Shown: piece after piece, positions 27,236 to 36,270 of the stretch
Layout of the letters: every line of letters starts with the position of its first letter
Numbering within the stretch: the first letter of the stretch is position 1
NCBI GenBank assembly: GCA_965222485.1
Contig: CBDCUC010000040.1
Location: 1,178,001 to 1,242,000 of the forward strand
DNA from: CBDCUC01 sp965222485
GTDB taxonomy: Bacteria; Pseudomonadota; Alphaproteobacteria; Rhizobiales; Hyphomicrobiaceae
Direction of reading: 5' to 3'
Length of the DNA stretch: 64,000 bases
Translations under genes and position numbers: made by a program
Notes under the pieces: model-generated
The model's database searches: none
Told to the model about the DNA's origin: nothing
What the model saw: the letters and a program-made list of their open reading frames with translations, nothing else

Positions 27236-28999
27236 ATGAAGACCTGGAGATGGCTCGCAGCTGCAAGTTCGTTATCGTTTGCAGCTTCGCTTGCCGGACC
27301 AGCAGTCGCAGATGTGTCCATTGACGATATTGTCAATGATGCGACGACGGTCGAAGATGTCGTTTCGAATGGCCTGGGCCCGCAGGGTCAGCGCTACAGC
27401 CCACTCAACAAAATCAATAAAGACAACGTTGGCAGCGTCGTTCCAGCGTGGACAATGTCACTTGGCGGCGAAAAGATGCGCGGCCAGGAAACGCAGCCGC
27501 TTGTCAAAGATGGCGTCATGTACATCACCGGTTCTTACAGCCGGATGTGGGCCATCGACACGAAAACAGGCAAAGAAATATGGCAGTACGATGCGCGTCT
27601 TCCTGAAGGCATTCTGCCTTGCTGTGACGTGATCAACCGCGGTGCTGCAATCCTTGGCGACAAGGTTTACTTTGGCACACTGGATGCCCAGTTGTTGGCT
27701 CTCAATGCCAAGACCGGCAAGGTTGTCTGGAAAAAGAAGATCGACGATTTCAAAGCGGGCTTCTCCTACACTGCAGCGCCTCTTATCGTGCCTTCAAAAG
27801 CACATGGTCCGCTGCTTGTGACCGGCGTTTCCGGTGGCGAGTTTGGTATCGTTGGCCGTGTGGAAGCACGCAACGCAGAAACCGGTGAACTGGTTTGGTC
27901 GCGCCCAACGATTGAAGGGCATGTAGGCACGTTGAAGGGTAAGCCTTCGACGATGACGGGCAAGAAGGGTGAATCCTGGAAGGGCGACCTTTGGAAGACC
28001 GGTGGCGGTGCAACATGGCTCGGTGGCACCTACGATCCTGACACGAAGCTGATCTTCATGGGCACCGGTAATCCGGCGCCGTGGAACAGCCATATGCGTC
28101 CTGGCGACAATAAGTGGTCTTGCTCGCGCATCGCAATTGATCCTGAAACCGGCGACATCAAGTGGGGCTTCCAGACCACGCCTCATGACGGTTGGGACTA
28201 TGATGGCGTGAACGAAGTTGTTTCCTTCGACCTTAACGGTACGAAGGCTGCTGCAACGGCAGATCGCAACGGCTTCTTCTATGTCCTGAACCGCGAAAAC
28301 GGCAAGTTCATCGGCGGTTATCCGTTCGTTGAAAAAATCTCATGGGCAACGGGATTGGACGAAAATGGCCGTCCGAAATACGTACCCGAGAACTATCCAG
28401 GTGATCCCACCAAGTCGAAGGATGGCAAGAAGGGCAAGGCTGTTTTCGCTATCCCGAGCTTCCTTGGTGGCAAAAACTGGATGCCAATGGCTTATTCGCC
28501 TGACACCAAGCTGTTCTACATCCCATCAAATGAATGGGGCATGGATCTGTGGAATGAGCCGGTCACGTATAAGAAGGGTGCCGCATACCTTGGTGCAGGC
28601 TTCACCATTAAGCCGATCTTCGATGACCACATTGGTGCACTGAAGGCGATGGATCCAGCGACAGGCAAGATCGTTTGGTCGTACAAGAACAAGGCCCCAC
28701 TGTGGGGTGGCGTTCTGACGACGGCAGGCGGCTTGGTGTGGTTCGGTACGCCTGAAGGTGATCTTAAAGCCATGGACGCTGCGACCGGAAAAGAGCTTTA
28801 TGCATTCAACACCGGTTCCGGCATCGTCGGCTCGCCAATCACCTGGGAACAGGATGGTGAACAGTATGTTGCAGTCGTCTCCGGTTGGGGCGGCGCTGTA
28901 CCACTGTGGGGCGGTGAAGTGGCCAAGACGGTTGCTCACCTGAACCAAGGCGGCATGGTCTGGGCGTTCAAGCTGCCGAAGCAGACTGCTGGCAACTAA
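27236..28999 (+). CDS. PQQ-dependent alcohol dehydrogenase, ExaA/PedH type, lanthanide signature
   Basis: Periplasmic quinoprotein that oxidises primary alcohols and passes electrons to a c-type cytochrome; 587 residues with a cleavable signal (AGPAVADVS). The sequence follows ExaA/PedE more than MxaF or XoxF: RGQETQPLVKDGVMYITGSY, GDKVYFGTLDAQLLALN, FLGGKNWMPMAYS, ITWEQDGEQY. The adjacent cysteine pair C129-C130 (PCCDV) forms the disulfide over PQQ. The catalytic base is D321 in HDGWDYDG, and D323 two residues on is the extra acidic ligand that marks lanthanide-using enzymes; Ca enzymes have Ser or Ala there. Codons upstream to GTG 27221 are in frame, but AAGGGG precedes ATG 27236 by six bases. 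It is followed by a good terminator. Confidence 0.93.
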   Translation: MKTWRWLAAASSLSFAASLAGPAVADVSIDDIVNDATTVEDVVSNGLGPQGQRYSPLNKINKDNVGSVVPAWTMSLGGEKMRGQETQPLVKDGVMYITGSYSRMWAIDTKTGKEIWQYDARLPEGILPCCDVINRGAAILGDKVYFGTLDAQLLALNAKTGKVVWKKKIDDFKAGFSYTAAPLIVPSKAHGPLLVTGVSGGEFGIVGRVEARNAETGELVWSRPTIEGHVGTLKGKPSTMTGKKGESWKGDLWKTGGGATWLGGTYDPDTKLIFMGTGNPAPWNSHMRPGDNKWSCSRIAIDPETGDIKWGFQTTPHDGWDYDGVNEVVSFDLNGTKAAATADRNGFFYVLNRENGKFIGGYPFVEKISWATGLDENGRPKYVPENYPGDPTKSKDGKKGKAVFAIPSFLGGKNWMPMAYSPDTKLFYIPSNEWGMDLWNEPVTYKKGAAYLGAGFTIKPIFDDHIGALKAMDPATGKIVWSYKNKAPLWGGVLTTAGGLVWFGTPEGDLKAMDAATGKELYAFNTGSGIVGSPITWEQDGEQYVAVVSGWGGAVPLWGGEVAKTVAHLNQGGMVWAFKLPKQTAGN

Positions 29000-29047
29000 C
29001 AGACCGGGGGCATTTGCCGTCTTCTTTGCGGCAGAATGCCGAAACTT

Positions 29048-29079
29048 GGGCGAGTGGCATTGCGTCGCTCGCCCTTTTC
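29048..29079 (+). terminator. Terminator after the alcohol dehydrogenase
   Basis: Stem GGGCGAG / CTCGCCC (seven pairs) with a 13-base loop and a TTTT tail, about 50 bases after the stop codon. Confidence 0.75.
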
Positions 29080-29176
29080 TGCTCGGTGAAGAGTACTTAC
29101 GTTTGAGTCATGGCCCTAGGGATAAGACTGATTGGCTGCTTTGATTAAAAGGGATCCTTCTTGGGAGAGATCTGCG

Positions 29177-29836
29177 ATGCCAGAAAGTTTTCTCATCGTT
29201 GACGATCATCCGCTGTTTCTCGACGCGATCAAGCTTGCAATCGGGTCGGCATTTCCTGATGCGCGTACGACGGAGGCTGCATCGATTGCAGGTGCGCGGG
29301 AGGCGATCGCGAAAGAAGGCGATTTCGATCTCGTGTTGCTTGATCTGACGATGCCAGGAACCCAGGGATTCGACGGGCTGCTTGAGTTGCGCACTCATTT
29401 TCCGAAATTACCGATAGTCGTGGTATCGGCTCTGGACGATCCGAGGGTTATTCATCAGGCCATGACGTGTGGTGCGGCCGGCTTTATTTCCAAGGCTGTG
29501 CGCAAATCTGAACTCGCTCAATCAATTCAAAGCGTCATGAATGGCGCGGTGTGCCTGCCAAAGGGATATGAGCCCCCGGAAGGCGAGGAACAGCAGGGTG
29601 TTGCCGACCCTGAGCTTGTGAGCAGGCTTCGTTCCTTGACGCCCCAACAATTGAGAGTGCTGAAGATGTTGCGACAGGGTCTGCTCAATAAGCAGATCGC
29701 GTTCAACCTGGGCGTTGGAGAAACGACCGTCAAAGCGCATGTTTCCGAGATCTTGCGCAAGCTCAGGGTCGCATCGCGCACGCAAGCGGTAATTGAGGCC
29801 TCAAAATTCGATTTCGATCGTTTGCTGCGCGACTAA
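29177..29836 (+). CDS. LuxR-family response regulator
   Basis: Two-component transcription factor of 219 residues. The receiver domain (1-120) has the acidic pair D9-D10, phosphoacceptor D56 (LLDLTMPG) and the conserved SKAV lysine. The C-terminal LuxR-type helix-turn-helix reads LTPQQLRVLKMLRQGLLNKQ and VKAHVSEILRKLRV. Relatives beside exaA in Pseudomonas (ExaE/ErbR-AgmR type) turn on the quinoprotein system, so the alcohol dehydrogenase and pedF are natural targets (inference). GGGAGAGA lies before ATG 29177. Convergent with the kinase gene. Confidence 0.9.
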   Translation: MPESFLIVDDHPLFLDAIKLAIGSAFPDARTTEAASIAGAREAIAKEGDFDLVLLDLTMPGTQGFDGLLELRTHFPKLPIVVVSALDDPRVIHQAMTCGAAGFISKAVRKSELAQSIQSVMNGAVCLPKGYEPPEGEEQQGVADPELVSRLRSLTPQQLRVLKMLRQGLLNKQIAFNLGVGETTVKAHVSEILRKLRVASRTQAVIEASKFDFDRLLRD

Positions 29837-29953
29837 GGTATTGCTACCAATCTCTGGAGCAACTTTGGTTCAGGCTGGCTCACTTCGCGGCCCACTCGCG
29901 GGAAGGGAGGCCGCTCGCCAGACAGTGCGATTTCCACCCAGCCTTGAAGCGCA

Positions 29954-31294
29954 CTAGCCAAGCAGGTGGCTAATCAGCGCGCGCAGCGCTGCGGGCCGGA
30001 CCGGTTTTCGTAGAATTTCACATCCGGCTTCTTCGATAGATTGCGCCGTGGCCGGTGCGTGGTCGGCCGTAATGACGATGGCAGGAAGATCGTTACCCAA
30101 TTGGTTTCTTATTTTCTCAATGGCAGTTAGGCCGCAATCGTTATTGTCCAAATGGTAGTCGGCCAGAATTATGTCTGGCTGGAAAGGAGGGTCGTCGATC
30201 AACTGTTGGACTTCGCTCAAGTGTCGGACCATGCAGGTCTTGCAAAACCACTGCCCAAGGAGTGTCTGCATGGCCTCCAGAACGGGCAGATCATTGTCGA
30301 TGACGATGATCTTAATGTTGGTAAATCCGTAGGGCGCATGAACTCCCGACTCGCCTGCCGAGTCCGTCGTGGGTTCGCCCACTGCGTCCACATGTTGGGC
30401 GGTTACGGTGAAGCGCGAACCTTCGCTGACTTTTGAATCAAGCGTGATTGGGTGATCGAGAGCTTTCGCCATTCTCTGGACAATGGATAGACCCAGGCCA
30501 AAACCATTGTGGTTTTCCTTGGAGCCGGCTGAGCCGCGCTGGAACTCTTCAAAAATGCTTTCGGCTTCGTCTTCGGGGATTCCTGGTCCTGTGTCACCAA
30601 CTGTAATGTCAACATTTTTGCCGGACCGGTGGGCCGTCAAGGAAATGTGGCCTCGTTCAGTGTAGCGCACTGCGTTGGCCATCAGGTTCTGCAGGATGCG
30701 GCGTAAAAGCAGCGGATCCGAGCTCACCGTAAGGCCATGCGATTCAGCTTGCAAAGTAAGGCCCTTGTTATAGACGATTGGCGCGAAGTCCAGCCTGAGC
30801 GAGTCGAATATTTCGCGTAAGCGAACAGGTTTTGGCGATGGCTTGATAACGCCGGTTTCCAGCTTGGAAAGATCGAGGATCGTGCGCAGAAGATCTTCGA
30901 TGGAGCACAGCGCGTGGTCAATCTGCGTGGCGAGTTTGCGATGCTGGGAAATCTCATCGCTTTCGTCGAGCGCAGAAAGGCTGAGGCGGGCAGCGTGTAA
31001 TGGCTGAAGGAGATCGTGGCCCACAGCAGTGAAAAAACGCGTCTTTACTTCGTTTGCCCGCTCCGCTGCGTCACGTGCCTGGATTAGGGCATCGTTCGTC
31101 TGTTCAAGACTAGTCAGTGCAGCCTTCAGTTCATCGGTGCGCTGGTGAACTTGACCTTCCAAAGCGATGGCTGTCGTGAACAAGGAGTACGCGTTACCTT
31201 GTTGATCGGTGGAGCGCTCGACGCGTGACATCAAGGCTTCATTGATCTTGGTTAGTTTTTCAATTTTTTGCTTGAGTTTCCGTTCGGTCTGCAT
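29954..31294 (-). CDS. Hybrid sensor histidine kinase, NahK/ErcS'-like
   Basis: Cytoplasmic hybrid kinase of 446 residues without membrane segments. An N-terminal coiled coil (KLKQKIEKLTKINEALMSRV, then LEGQVHQRTDELKAAL) leads to HisKA with H93 in GHDLLQPLHAARLSL, an HATPase domain (NLMANAVRYTERG, GDTGPGIP, GFGLGLSIV) and a C-terminal receiver with ILADYHLDN. The layout and coiled coil match NahK/ErcS' of Pseudomonas, which partners with the FIST protein NosP. It starts six bases after the stop of the FIST gene, so the two are one operon and the FIST protein is the likely input sensor. Confidence 0.88.
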   Translation of the reverse strand: MQTERKLKQKIEKLTKINEALMSRVERSTDQQGNAYSLFTTAIALEGQVHQRTDELKAALTSLEQTNDALIQARDAAERANEVKTRFFTAVGHDLLQPLHAARLSLSALDESDEISQHRKLATQIDHALCSIEDLLRTILDLSKLETGVIKPSPKPVRLREIFDSLRLDFAPIVYNKGLTLQAESHGLTVSSDPLLLRRILQNLMANAVRYTERGHISLTAHRSGKNVDITVGDTGPGIPEDEAESIFEEFQRGSAGSKENHNGFGLGLSIVQRMAKALDHPITLDSKVSEGSRFTVTAQHVDAVGEPTTDSAGESGVHAPYGFTNIKIIVIDNDLPVLEAMQTLLGQWFCKTCMVRHLSEVQQLIDDPPFQPDIILADYHLDNNDCGLTAIEKIRNQLGNDLPAIVITADHAPATAQSIEEAGCEILRKPVRPAALRALISHLLG

Positions 31295-31300
31295 GGCCGA

Positions 31301-32497
31301 TCAATCCGTCGTCAGTTCTGCCATTTCCCGTTTTTTTGACTGGGTTTCGCCAAACGCGATTCCGGTCAATGTCTGGTTAATGTGCATCGCGTTGTATTGT
31401 TCTCCATAGGTTTGAAATCCAACAACGTGATGGCGACGGTAAAGCTCTTCCATGTCGTGACGAATCTGCCGGTTCTCCGCGTCCAGCCTGCGCAGGATGC
31501 AGTCAAATCCAATCACAAGGTCGATTCCGCCGAGGGCCGTGTGAATCTCGCTTAGTGTCGTGTCGGTCGACTTTACCATGTCGACAGGGTTGGCAACCGT
31601 TAAAACGAGACCTTCATCAATGGCACAGAAAAACGAGAGACTCCCGTCTGGGTTCATGTTGCGGATTGAACGGCAGTAGTAGTTTCCGCCGACCTTTACA
31701 ACCAGGGGGTAGGACGCGAAGCTGAACGGGCCCAAATCATCTGTCAACAGACCGATGGCGTCGGCATATTCGCGTGCCGCCGGTTCTGCGTTGAGTTCAT
31801 GTACGATCCGATTTTCCGAGTCCGCTTTGGTGACAACCAGCTTTTTTCCCGTCGGGTCGAAGTTCTGTGTCTTGAACGCCATGAACGGTACGGTGGTCTC
31901 TACCATAATCACGACGGCGCCATCGGGAACAACTTCTCCGTCGCAGATTACGGCTGTCTTTTTGAATGCCAAATCGTCGCCGCTCGAGCCGCCCAACAAA
32001 GGCATGTCGCCGATCTCCCAATTGATGGCGGCAAGTATTGTCTCTTCATAGTTTGACAGGCCGTCGATTAGTAGTAGTGCGAAGGTGTTGTTGCTGGGAT
32101 CGACGCGGTCCCCGGAGCGGAACTGCGACATCAGCCGGCGCATTGTCGTTGTGGCGCCATCGACTCCTGAGTGGCGAATGTTCTCTATTTTGTCGGCAAG
32201 GATGCGAAAGCGGTTGTGCGGAAAAGCGATAATGAGAATGCTGCCTCGTGTCATGCCAAGCGGTGAAATTTCGCCAGCCGTTGTGCAGCCGCTTATGGGG
32301 ACTCCGGGGAAGGCAGCGGAAAGAGCCTCACACAATTTTCCAGGATCGAACTCGGTGGAGAAGAAGGCAATGATGTGTTGATAGTCGGAGTGTGGAAGAC
32401 CCTCTTTCAATTCGTTGACCGCGCCTGCCAATGCCGGATTTGAGCTGGCCGCAACTCCTATACCACTCGTGCACGTGGACGATTTGGTCCTGAGCAA
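31301..32497 (-). CDS. FIST N/C domain signal-sensing protein, NosP-like
   Basis: Cytoplasmic protein of 398 residues with both FIST domains: the N-terminal part has IIAFFSTEFDP, GCTTAGEISP and LLGGSSGDD, the C-terminal part YPLVVKVGG and AIDEGLVLTVANPVDM. In the NosP group this fold binds haem and senses nitric oxide, and it controls the adjacent NahK-type kinase. The pairing here is the same, but ligand binding cannot be judged from sequence alone. Start: the frame is open to a TTG at 32563, yet a GGAGG at 32510-32506 points to TTG 32497; no ATG is available near either. Confidence 0.85.
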   Translation of the reverse strand: MLRTKSSTCTSGIGVAASSNPALAGAVNELKEGLPHSDYQHIIAFFSTEFDPGKLCEALSAAFPGVPISGCTTAGEISPLGMTRGSILIIAFPHNRFRILADKIENIRHSGVDGATTTMRRLMSQFRSGDRVDPSNNTFALLLIDGLSNYEETILAAINWEIGDMPLLGGSSGDDLAFKKTAVICDGEVVPDGAVVIMVETTVPFMAFKTQNFDPTGKKLVVTKADSENRIVHELNAEPAAREYADAIGLLTDDLGPFSFASYPLVVKVGGNYYCRSIRNMNPDGSLSFFCAIDEGLVLTVANPVDMVKSTDTTLSEIHTALGGIDLVIGFDCILRRLDAENRQIRHDMEELYRRHHVVGFQTYGEQYNAMHINQTLTGIAFGETQSKKREMAELTTD

Positions 32498-32664
32498 TTG
32501 GGTTTCCTCCGTGAACTGCGGCCGCCTTTTGTGTTCGGTCAGCTTTTTCGCCGCAATCGCCAATTCTTGAGGCTTAAGTTTTTGCTCAAGCTCGCATAAT
32601 GGTTGCTGGCATGCAAATGGCCGAACGTACGTGCGGTAACTTGCACGGCGTTATTCTTGGATGG

Positions 32665-33498
32665 CTATTTTGTCTGTTTGCTTATTTCGATCAAGAACTT
32701 ATGGCGCATTGCGCGTTCAAAATCCTGGTAACCATTTGCTGGCATGAGGAAGCTGCCTACGCCGCCGATGACATTGCGGCGGTACCAAACATCGAGGGTT
32801 AAGGCCTCAAAGTTATTTGGCGGCGGCAGATGTTCCATAGGATTTCCTGGTGCGCGATAGGCACCTGCGCCAACGATCGGCTCACCGGGAATAATAATGG
32901 GGAGCCCGTTTATCGTTATTCCGGATCGAACCAGAGCTTCCTTGGCTTGTGTGGAATCGGCATGTGTGCCGCAATTGTCGATGCCGTCGCCAGACACGTC
33001 GACAACGATACGACCTGGTTTGGCTGGTAGGTCGGCGAGGATGGTCTGCGAGAGATGGTGCAACATGCGTGCGAGACAGGTGAATTCTCCCCCGACGTAA
33101 GGCAGCGTGCGGATCTTGGCAGCCAAGGTTTGGGCGTCATGCTGGGACTGGATTCGTGTCCAGGGAATGCGGATCGACGAACGATCGGCCCAGGTCACGA
33201 GCGTTAGTAGGATGGCACCGTGATAACCACCGAGGATTGCATCTAGGACTTCAGGGTCTTCCAGGGCGCGTGCAATGCCCTCCATCTGCAATCTGTAGCG
33301 GTCCGCATCGACCGAACGCGAGGTATCGACCGCAATAACCAGCGCGGTGTCGACGGTGCGTTGCTCTGCATTTGCAATGGGCGTCAGGACAACCAAGAGC
33401 GCCAACGTTGCCAGCAGTACTTTGGGAAATATCGGTCGCGGTGATCGACGTGCAGTCCCGATGCTCTCGTTTTGATTAGTAGGGTCGTTGGTCGGCAT
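32665..33498 (-). CDS. DUF1194 (VWA-like) exported protein
   Basis: Exported protein of about 277 residues with a hydrophobic signal or anchor (KVLLATLALLVVLTPIANA) and a DUF1194 domain of the von Willebrand factor A fold: VIAVDTSRSVDADRY is the MIDAS DxSxS motif, and VVDVSGDGIDN follows. The conserved GGVGSFLM and FERAMRHKFLIEI end is typical. The role is unknown. The open frame extends to 33663, but ATG 33498 gives the best signal peptide; ATG 33525 is an alternative. Divergent from the next small secreted protein. Confidence 0.82.
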   Translation of the reverse strand: MPTNDPTNQNESIGTARRSPRPIFPKVLLATLALLVVLTPIANAEQRTVDTALVIAVDTSRSVDADRYRLQMEGIARALEDPEVLDAILGGYHGAILLTLVTWADRSSIRIPWTRIQSQHDAQTLAAKIRTLPYVGGEFTCLARMLHHLSQTILADLPAKPGRIVVDVSGDGIDNCGTHADSTQAKEALVRSGITINGLPIIIPGEPIVGAGAYRAPGNPMEHLPPPNNFEALTLDVWYRRNVIGGVGSFLMPANGYQDFERAMRHKFLIEISKQTK

Positions 33499-33871
33499 CG
33501 TTTTGTGGGTTCCCAAGACAGTCATTACGCACCGCCCGTGCATGTTGATGTCGGCCGTTTCCATGGTCTTCAATACGAAATGTGTATCGTATCTTTTTTT
33601 TGGTGCACACTGCGTGCCTTTTTTGAAGCCAGCGGCAAACTTGCCATGGCGTGAGGACACCAATCAAGCAATCGGTGCGTTTGCATTGGGCTTGCTCCGC
33701 AGGATAAGGATTGCGGCGATGGCTTGGCGCATGATCTAGATGGTTCGCGGCCGTTCTGTCCAACAAGAAATCTGGGTCGAAAGTATAAGAACGATGTGGG
33801 TGCATTAAGTGGTTTCGATCTGCCGTCGCGATTAGACTTTGTATGCGTGAAGCCTGCGGAGTTAAAGCGTC

Positions 33872-34456
33872 ATGATGGCATGGAAATTATTGGAAACACT
33901 GCGCGTTGTCTTGCTGGCCGCGATGGTCATGGTTCCGTCTGCGTTGGCGTTTGGCGCTGATCAGTTGCCCGAAGGCGAAAAGAAAATTGTGCTTATTGCG
34001 GCGGATGGTTCCGAATTTGTTGCCGGGCACGTTGCATTTAAACGCGATGGCGATGGTGCAAAGATCTCTGTGAACCTTGATGCTCCTGGTTTCCAGGATG
34101 AGTTTTTATCAATGCGCCCATTTCGTTGTCTTCCACACAAGAAAGAGATGTGGTGTCATCTTGCCTACCCGTATGAGACGCGAGGGCGGATTACAGCAAA
34201 CGATCTGGTCGATCTGGAGTATGCGCTGCTGTTTCTCTACAAGCCGCCGGGAGGCTACGGAATTGATGCCTGGAACGGCTTGTATTTTAAGCTCGGCGTG
34301 AAGGAAGGTGGCAACATTTCAGGAAACGTGCACGAAACCGATATGAACGTACTGGCTGTTCCGCCTGATGATCCATTGTCGCGTCCAATTGATCATGACG
34401 CGCTCACGAGTGTTGAACCAGATGCTCACCGGTTTGCGCGCGTAGAAATACGGTAG
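33872..34456 (+). CDS. Hypothetical secreted protein
   Basis: A protein of 194 residues with a clear signal peptide (VVLLAAMVMVPSALAFGADQ). The mature part has two cysteines (FRCLPHKKEMWCHLAYPY) that may form a disulfide, and a WNGLYFKLG segment. I do not recognise the family. Start at the first of two tandem ATGs; GGAG lies upstream. It is divergent from the DUF1194 gene, with about 370 bases between the chosen starts. That gap holds upstream in-frame codons of DUF1194 and no other recognised gene. Confidence 0.7.
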   Translation: MMAWKLLETLRVVLLAAMVMVPSALAFGADQLPEGEKKIVLIAADGSEFVAGHVAFKRDGDGAKISVNLDAPGFQDEFLSMRPFRCLPHKKEMWCHLAYPYETRGRITANDLVDLEYALLFLYKPPGGYGIDAWNGLYFKLGVKEGGNISGNVHETDMNVLAVPPDDPLSRPIDHDALTSVEPDAHRFARVEIR

Positions 34457-34504
34457 TTGGCTTTTGGCGGTTATGACCCTGTTAAGATGCCTAGCGCTGC
34501 ATGC

Positions 34505-36034
34505 TTAGAGCTGCGGTTGAGAGCTGATGGAACTGTCCGTTTGTTCTACATGCGACTTGGTCTCGCCGCGCATCTTGTCGATCAGGCGGCGTAGGGTCGT
34601 TACAGCCTCGCAAATATCGTTTTCTTGGACGGATGAGTAGCCTAGGAGCAGGAGGTTGTCGCCGGCTTGGCCGCTCATATCCACTGCCGCACCGCTTTTC
34701 AGTGAGTAGATGCCGACACCAAGCGCACGTGCACGTGTTTGAATTTCGGTGGCTGGCGGGAATGATTTGGGCAGCTGCCAAACCAAATGAAGGCCGCTGT
34801 CGCTACCCTTTACGATTGTCTCGGGGAAAGTGTCCGTCAGACAATCAAGGAGACAGTCGCGGCGCGCTTTGTAAATCTTTCGTACGCGACGCAGATGCCG
34901 GTCAAACTCACCGCTGTCCAGAAACTGTGACAAAACCATTTGGTCGAGCCAGGGCTGGCCGTTGTTCATATGGGCCTTGGTCACCCGAGTGCGCGAAGCG
35001 AAGGATTTTGGCACAACGGTGTAGCCTAACCTCAACCCAGCACCGAGCGATTTGGAAAACGTTCCCAAATAAAAAACGTGCTTGCAGTTATCCAGACCGG
35101 CTAGTGCGGTGAGTGGTGGTCCGGTGTAGCGAAAGTCGCTGTCGTAGTCGTCCTCGATAATGAGACTGCCTGTTTCTTCCGCCCAGTTTAGGAGTTGGAG
35201 GCGGCGTTCCAGCGGCAACGTCGCCCCGGTCGGGAATTGGTGAGAGGGTGTGACGAAGACAACGCTGGAGTCTGTCGGTGGAAGCTGGTCCACGCACATA
35301 CCGTCCTGGTCGACAGAAATTGGGCACACTTTTCTGCCGAGGCCTTGGAACAGCAAGGCTGCGCCCTGATAGCAGGGATCTTCTACAAAGAATGTCTGAT
35401 AGCGGTCCGCGAGTAATCGATGCACGAGGTTGAGGCCATCCTGTGAGCCACCGGTGACGACGACCTGGTCGGGCTCAACGGTCATGCCACGCGAGCGGGC
35501 AAGATGCTCGGCAAGCGATTGGCGCAGCTCGGGCAGGCCCGCCGGATCGCTATAGTCCGTTAAGTTGACGTCAGCCTTTTCGATATTCTGGATGAGAAGT
35601 TTGCGCCATGTGCGAAGAGGAAACGATTCTGGTGCCGAGCGTCCGACCCAGAAATCAATCCGCGGACGGCTACCATCCCCGTCGCCACCGGGTAGGCCGG
35701 CAAAGCACAATACGGGCTCAGGTTCGTCACAGGGTTCAGGTTCTGGGAGGGAATCGCCGGAACCGGATATCCTTAAGAGATCGTCTGGCACGTGAGAACT
35801 GACGAATGTTCCGGCGGTGCCGCGAGACTCGATATAGCCTTCGGCAATGAGCCTCTCATAAGCAAGCAACACCGTATTGCGGGAGACAGATAACTCCTCC
35901 GCAAGCGCGCGGCTGGGGGGTAGCGCCATATCGGCCCGGAGTTTTCCAGATAAAATAATGCCTCTGATCTGGTCGAAGATCTGGGTGTGAAGCGGTTGAT
36001 CTGACGCCGTGTTCAATGTGAGGGCAAGTTGCAC
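34505..36034 (-). CDS. MocR-family transcriptional regulator (GntR HTH plus aminotransferase domain)
   Basis: PLP-binding transcription factor of 509 residues. The N-terminal winged helix includes PLHTQIFDQIRGIILSGKL and SVSRNTVLLAYERLIAEGY; the larger part is an aminotransferase-I fold with the substrate-loop SQDGLNLVHRLL, EDDYDSDFRY and the PLP lysine motif GTFSKSLGAGLRLGY. MocR proteins sense an amine, amino acid or PLP-bound ligand. The start was set at GTG 36034 (GGAG seven bases before it); ATG 36121 or the open frame to 36340 are less likely because they intrude on the divergent gene. It probably controls the Mo oxidoreductase operon to its right. Confidence 0.88.
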   Translation of the reverse strand: MQLALTLNTASDQPLHTQIFDQIRGIILSGKLRADMALPPSRALAEELSVSRNTVLLAYERLIAEGYIESRGTAGTFVSSHVPDDLLRISGSGDSLPEPEPCDEPEPVLCFAGLPGGDGDGSRPRIDFWVGRSAPESFPLRTWRKLLIQNIEKADVNLTDYSDPAGLPELRQSLAEHLARSRGMTVEPDQVVVTGGSQDGLNLVHRLLADRYQTFFVEDPCYQGAALLFQGLGRKVCPISVDQDGMCVDQLPPTDSSVVFVTPSHQFPTGATLPLERRLQLLNWAEETGSLIIEDDYDSDFRYTGPPLTALAGLDNCKHVFYLGTFSKSLGAGLRLGYTVVPKSFASRTRVTKAHMNNGQPWLDQMVLSQFLDSGEFDRHLRRVRKIYKARRDCLLDCLTDTFPETIVKGSDSGLHLVWQLPKSFPPATEIQTRARALGVGIYSLKSGAAVDMSGQAGDNLLLLGYSSVQENDICEAVTTLRRLIDKMRGETKSHVEQTDSSISSQPQL

Positions 36035-36270
36035 GCCGCTGCTCCGATTTTCTGAATTGTGATTTGGTGCTGGCACTTCATGTGCGCCAATGTGATGCCC
36101 GTTCACAGTGCCAATCAACATTGGTTTTGCGGGGCCAATCCAAGGTGGCACCTGACGATTTGTCTTGATTGGACCTTTCGAATGCCGTTCTACTATAGGC
36201 AAATTGCGACCAATTGGGCAGCGGATCGCATCAGAACAAGCCCTGAAGAAGACGAAAACGGAGGAAACGC

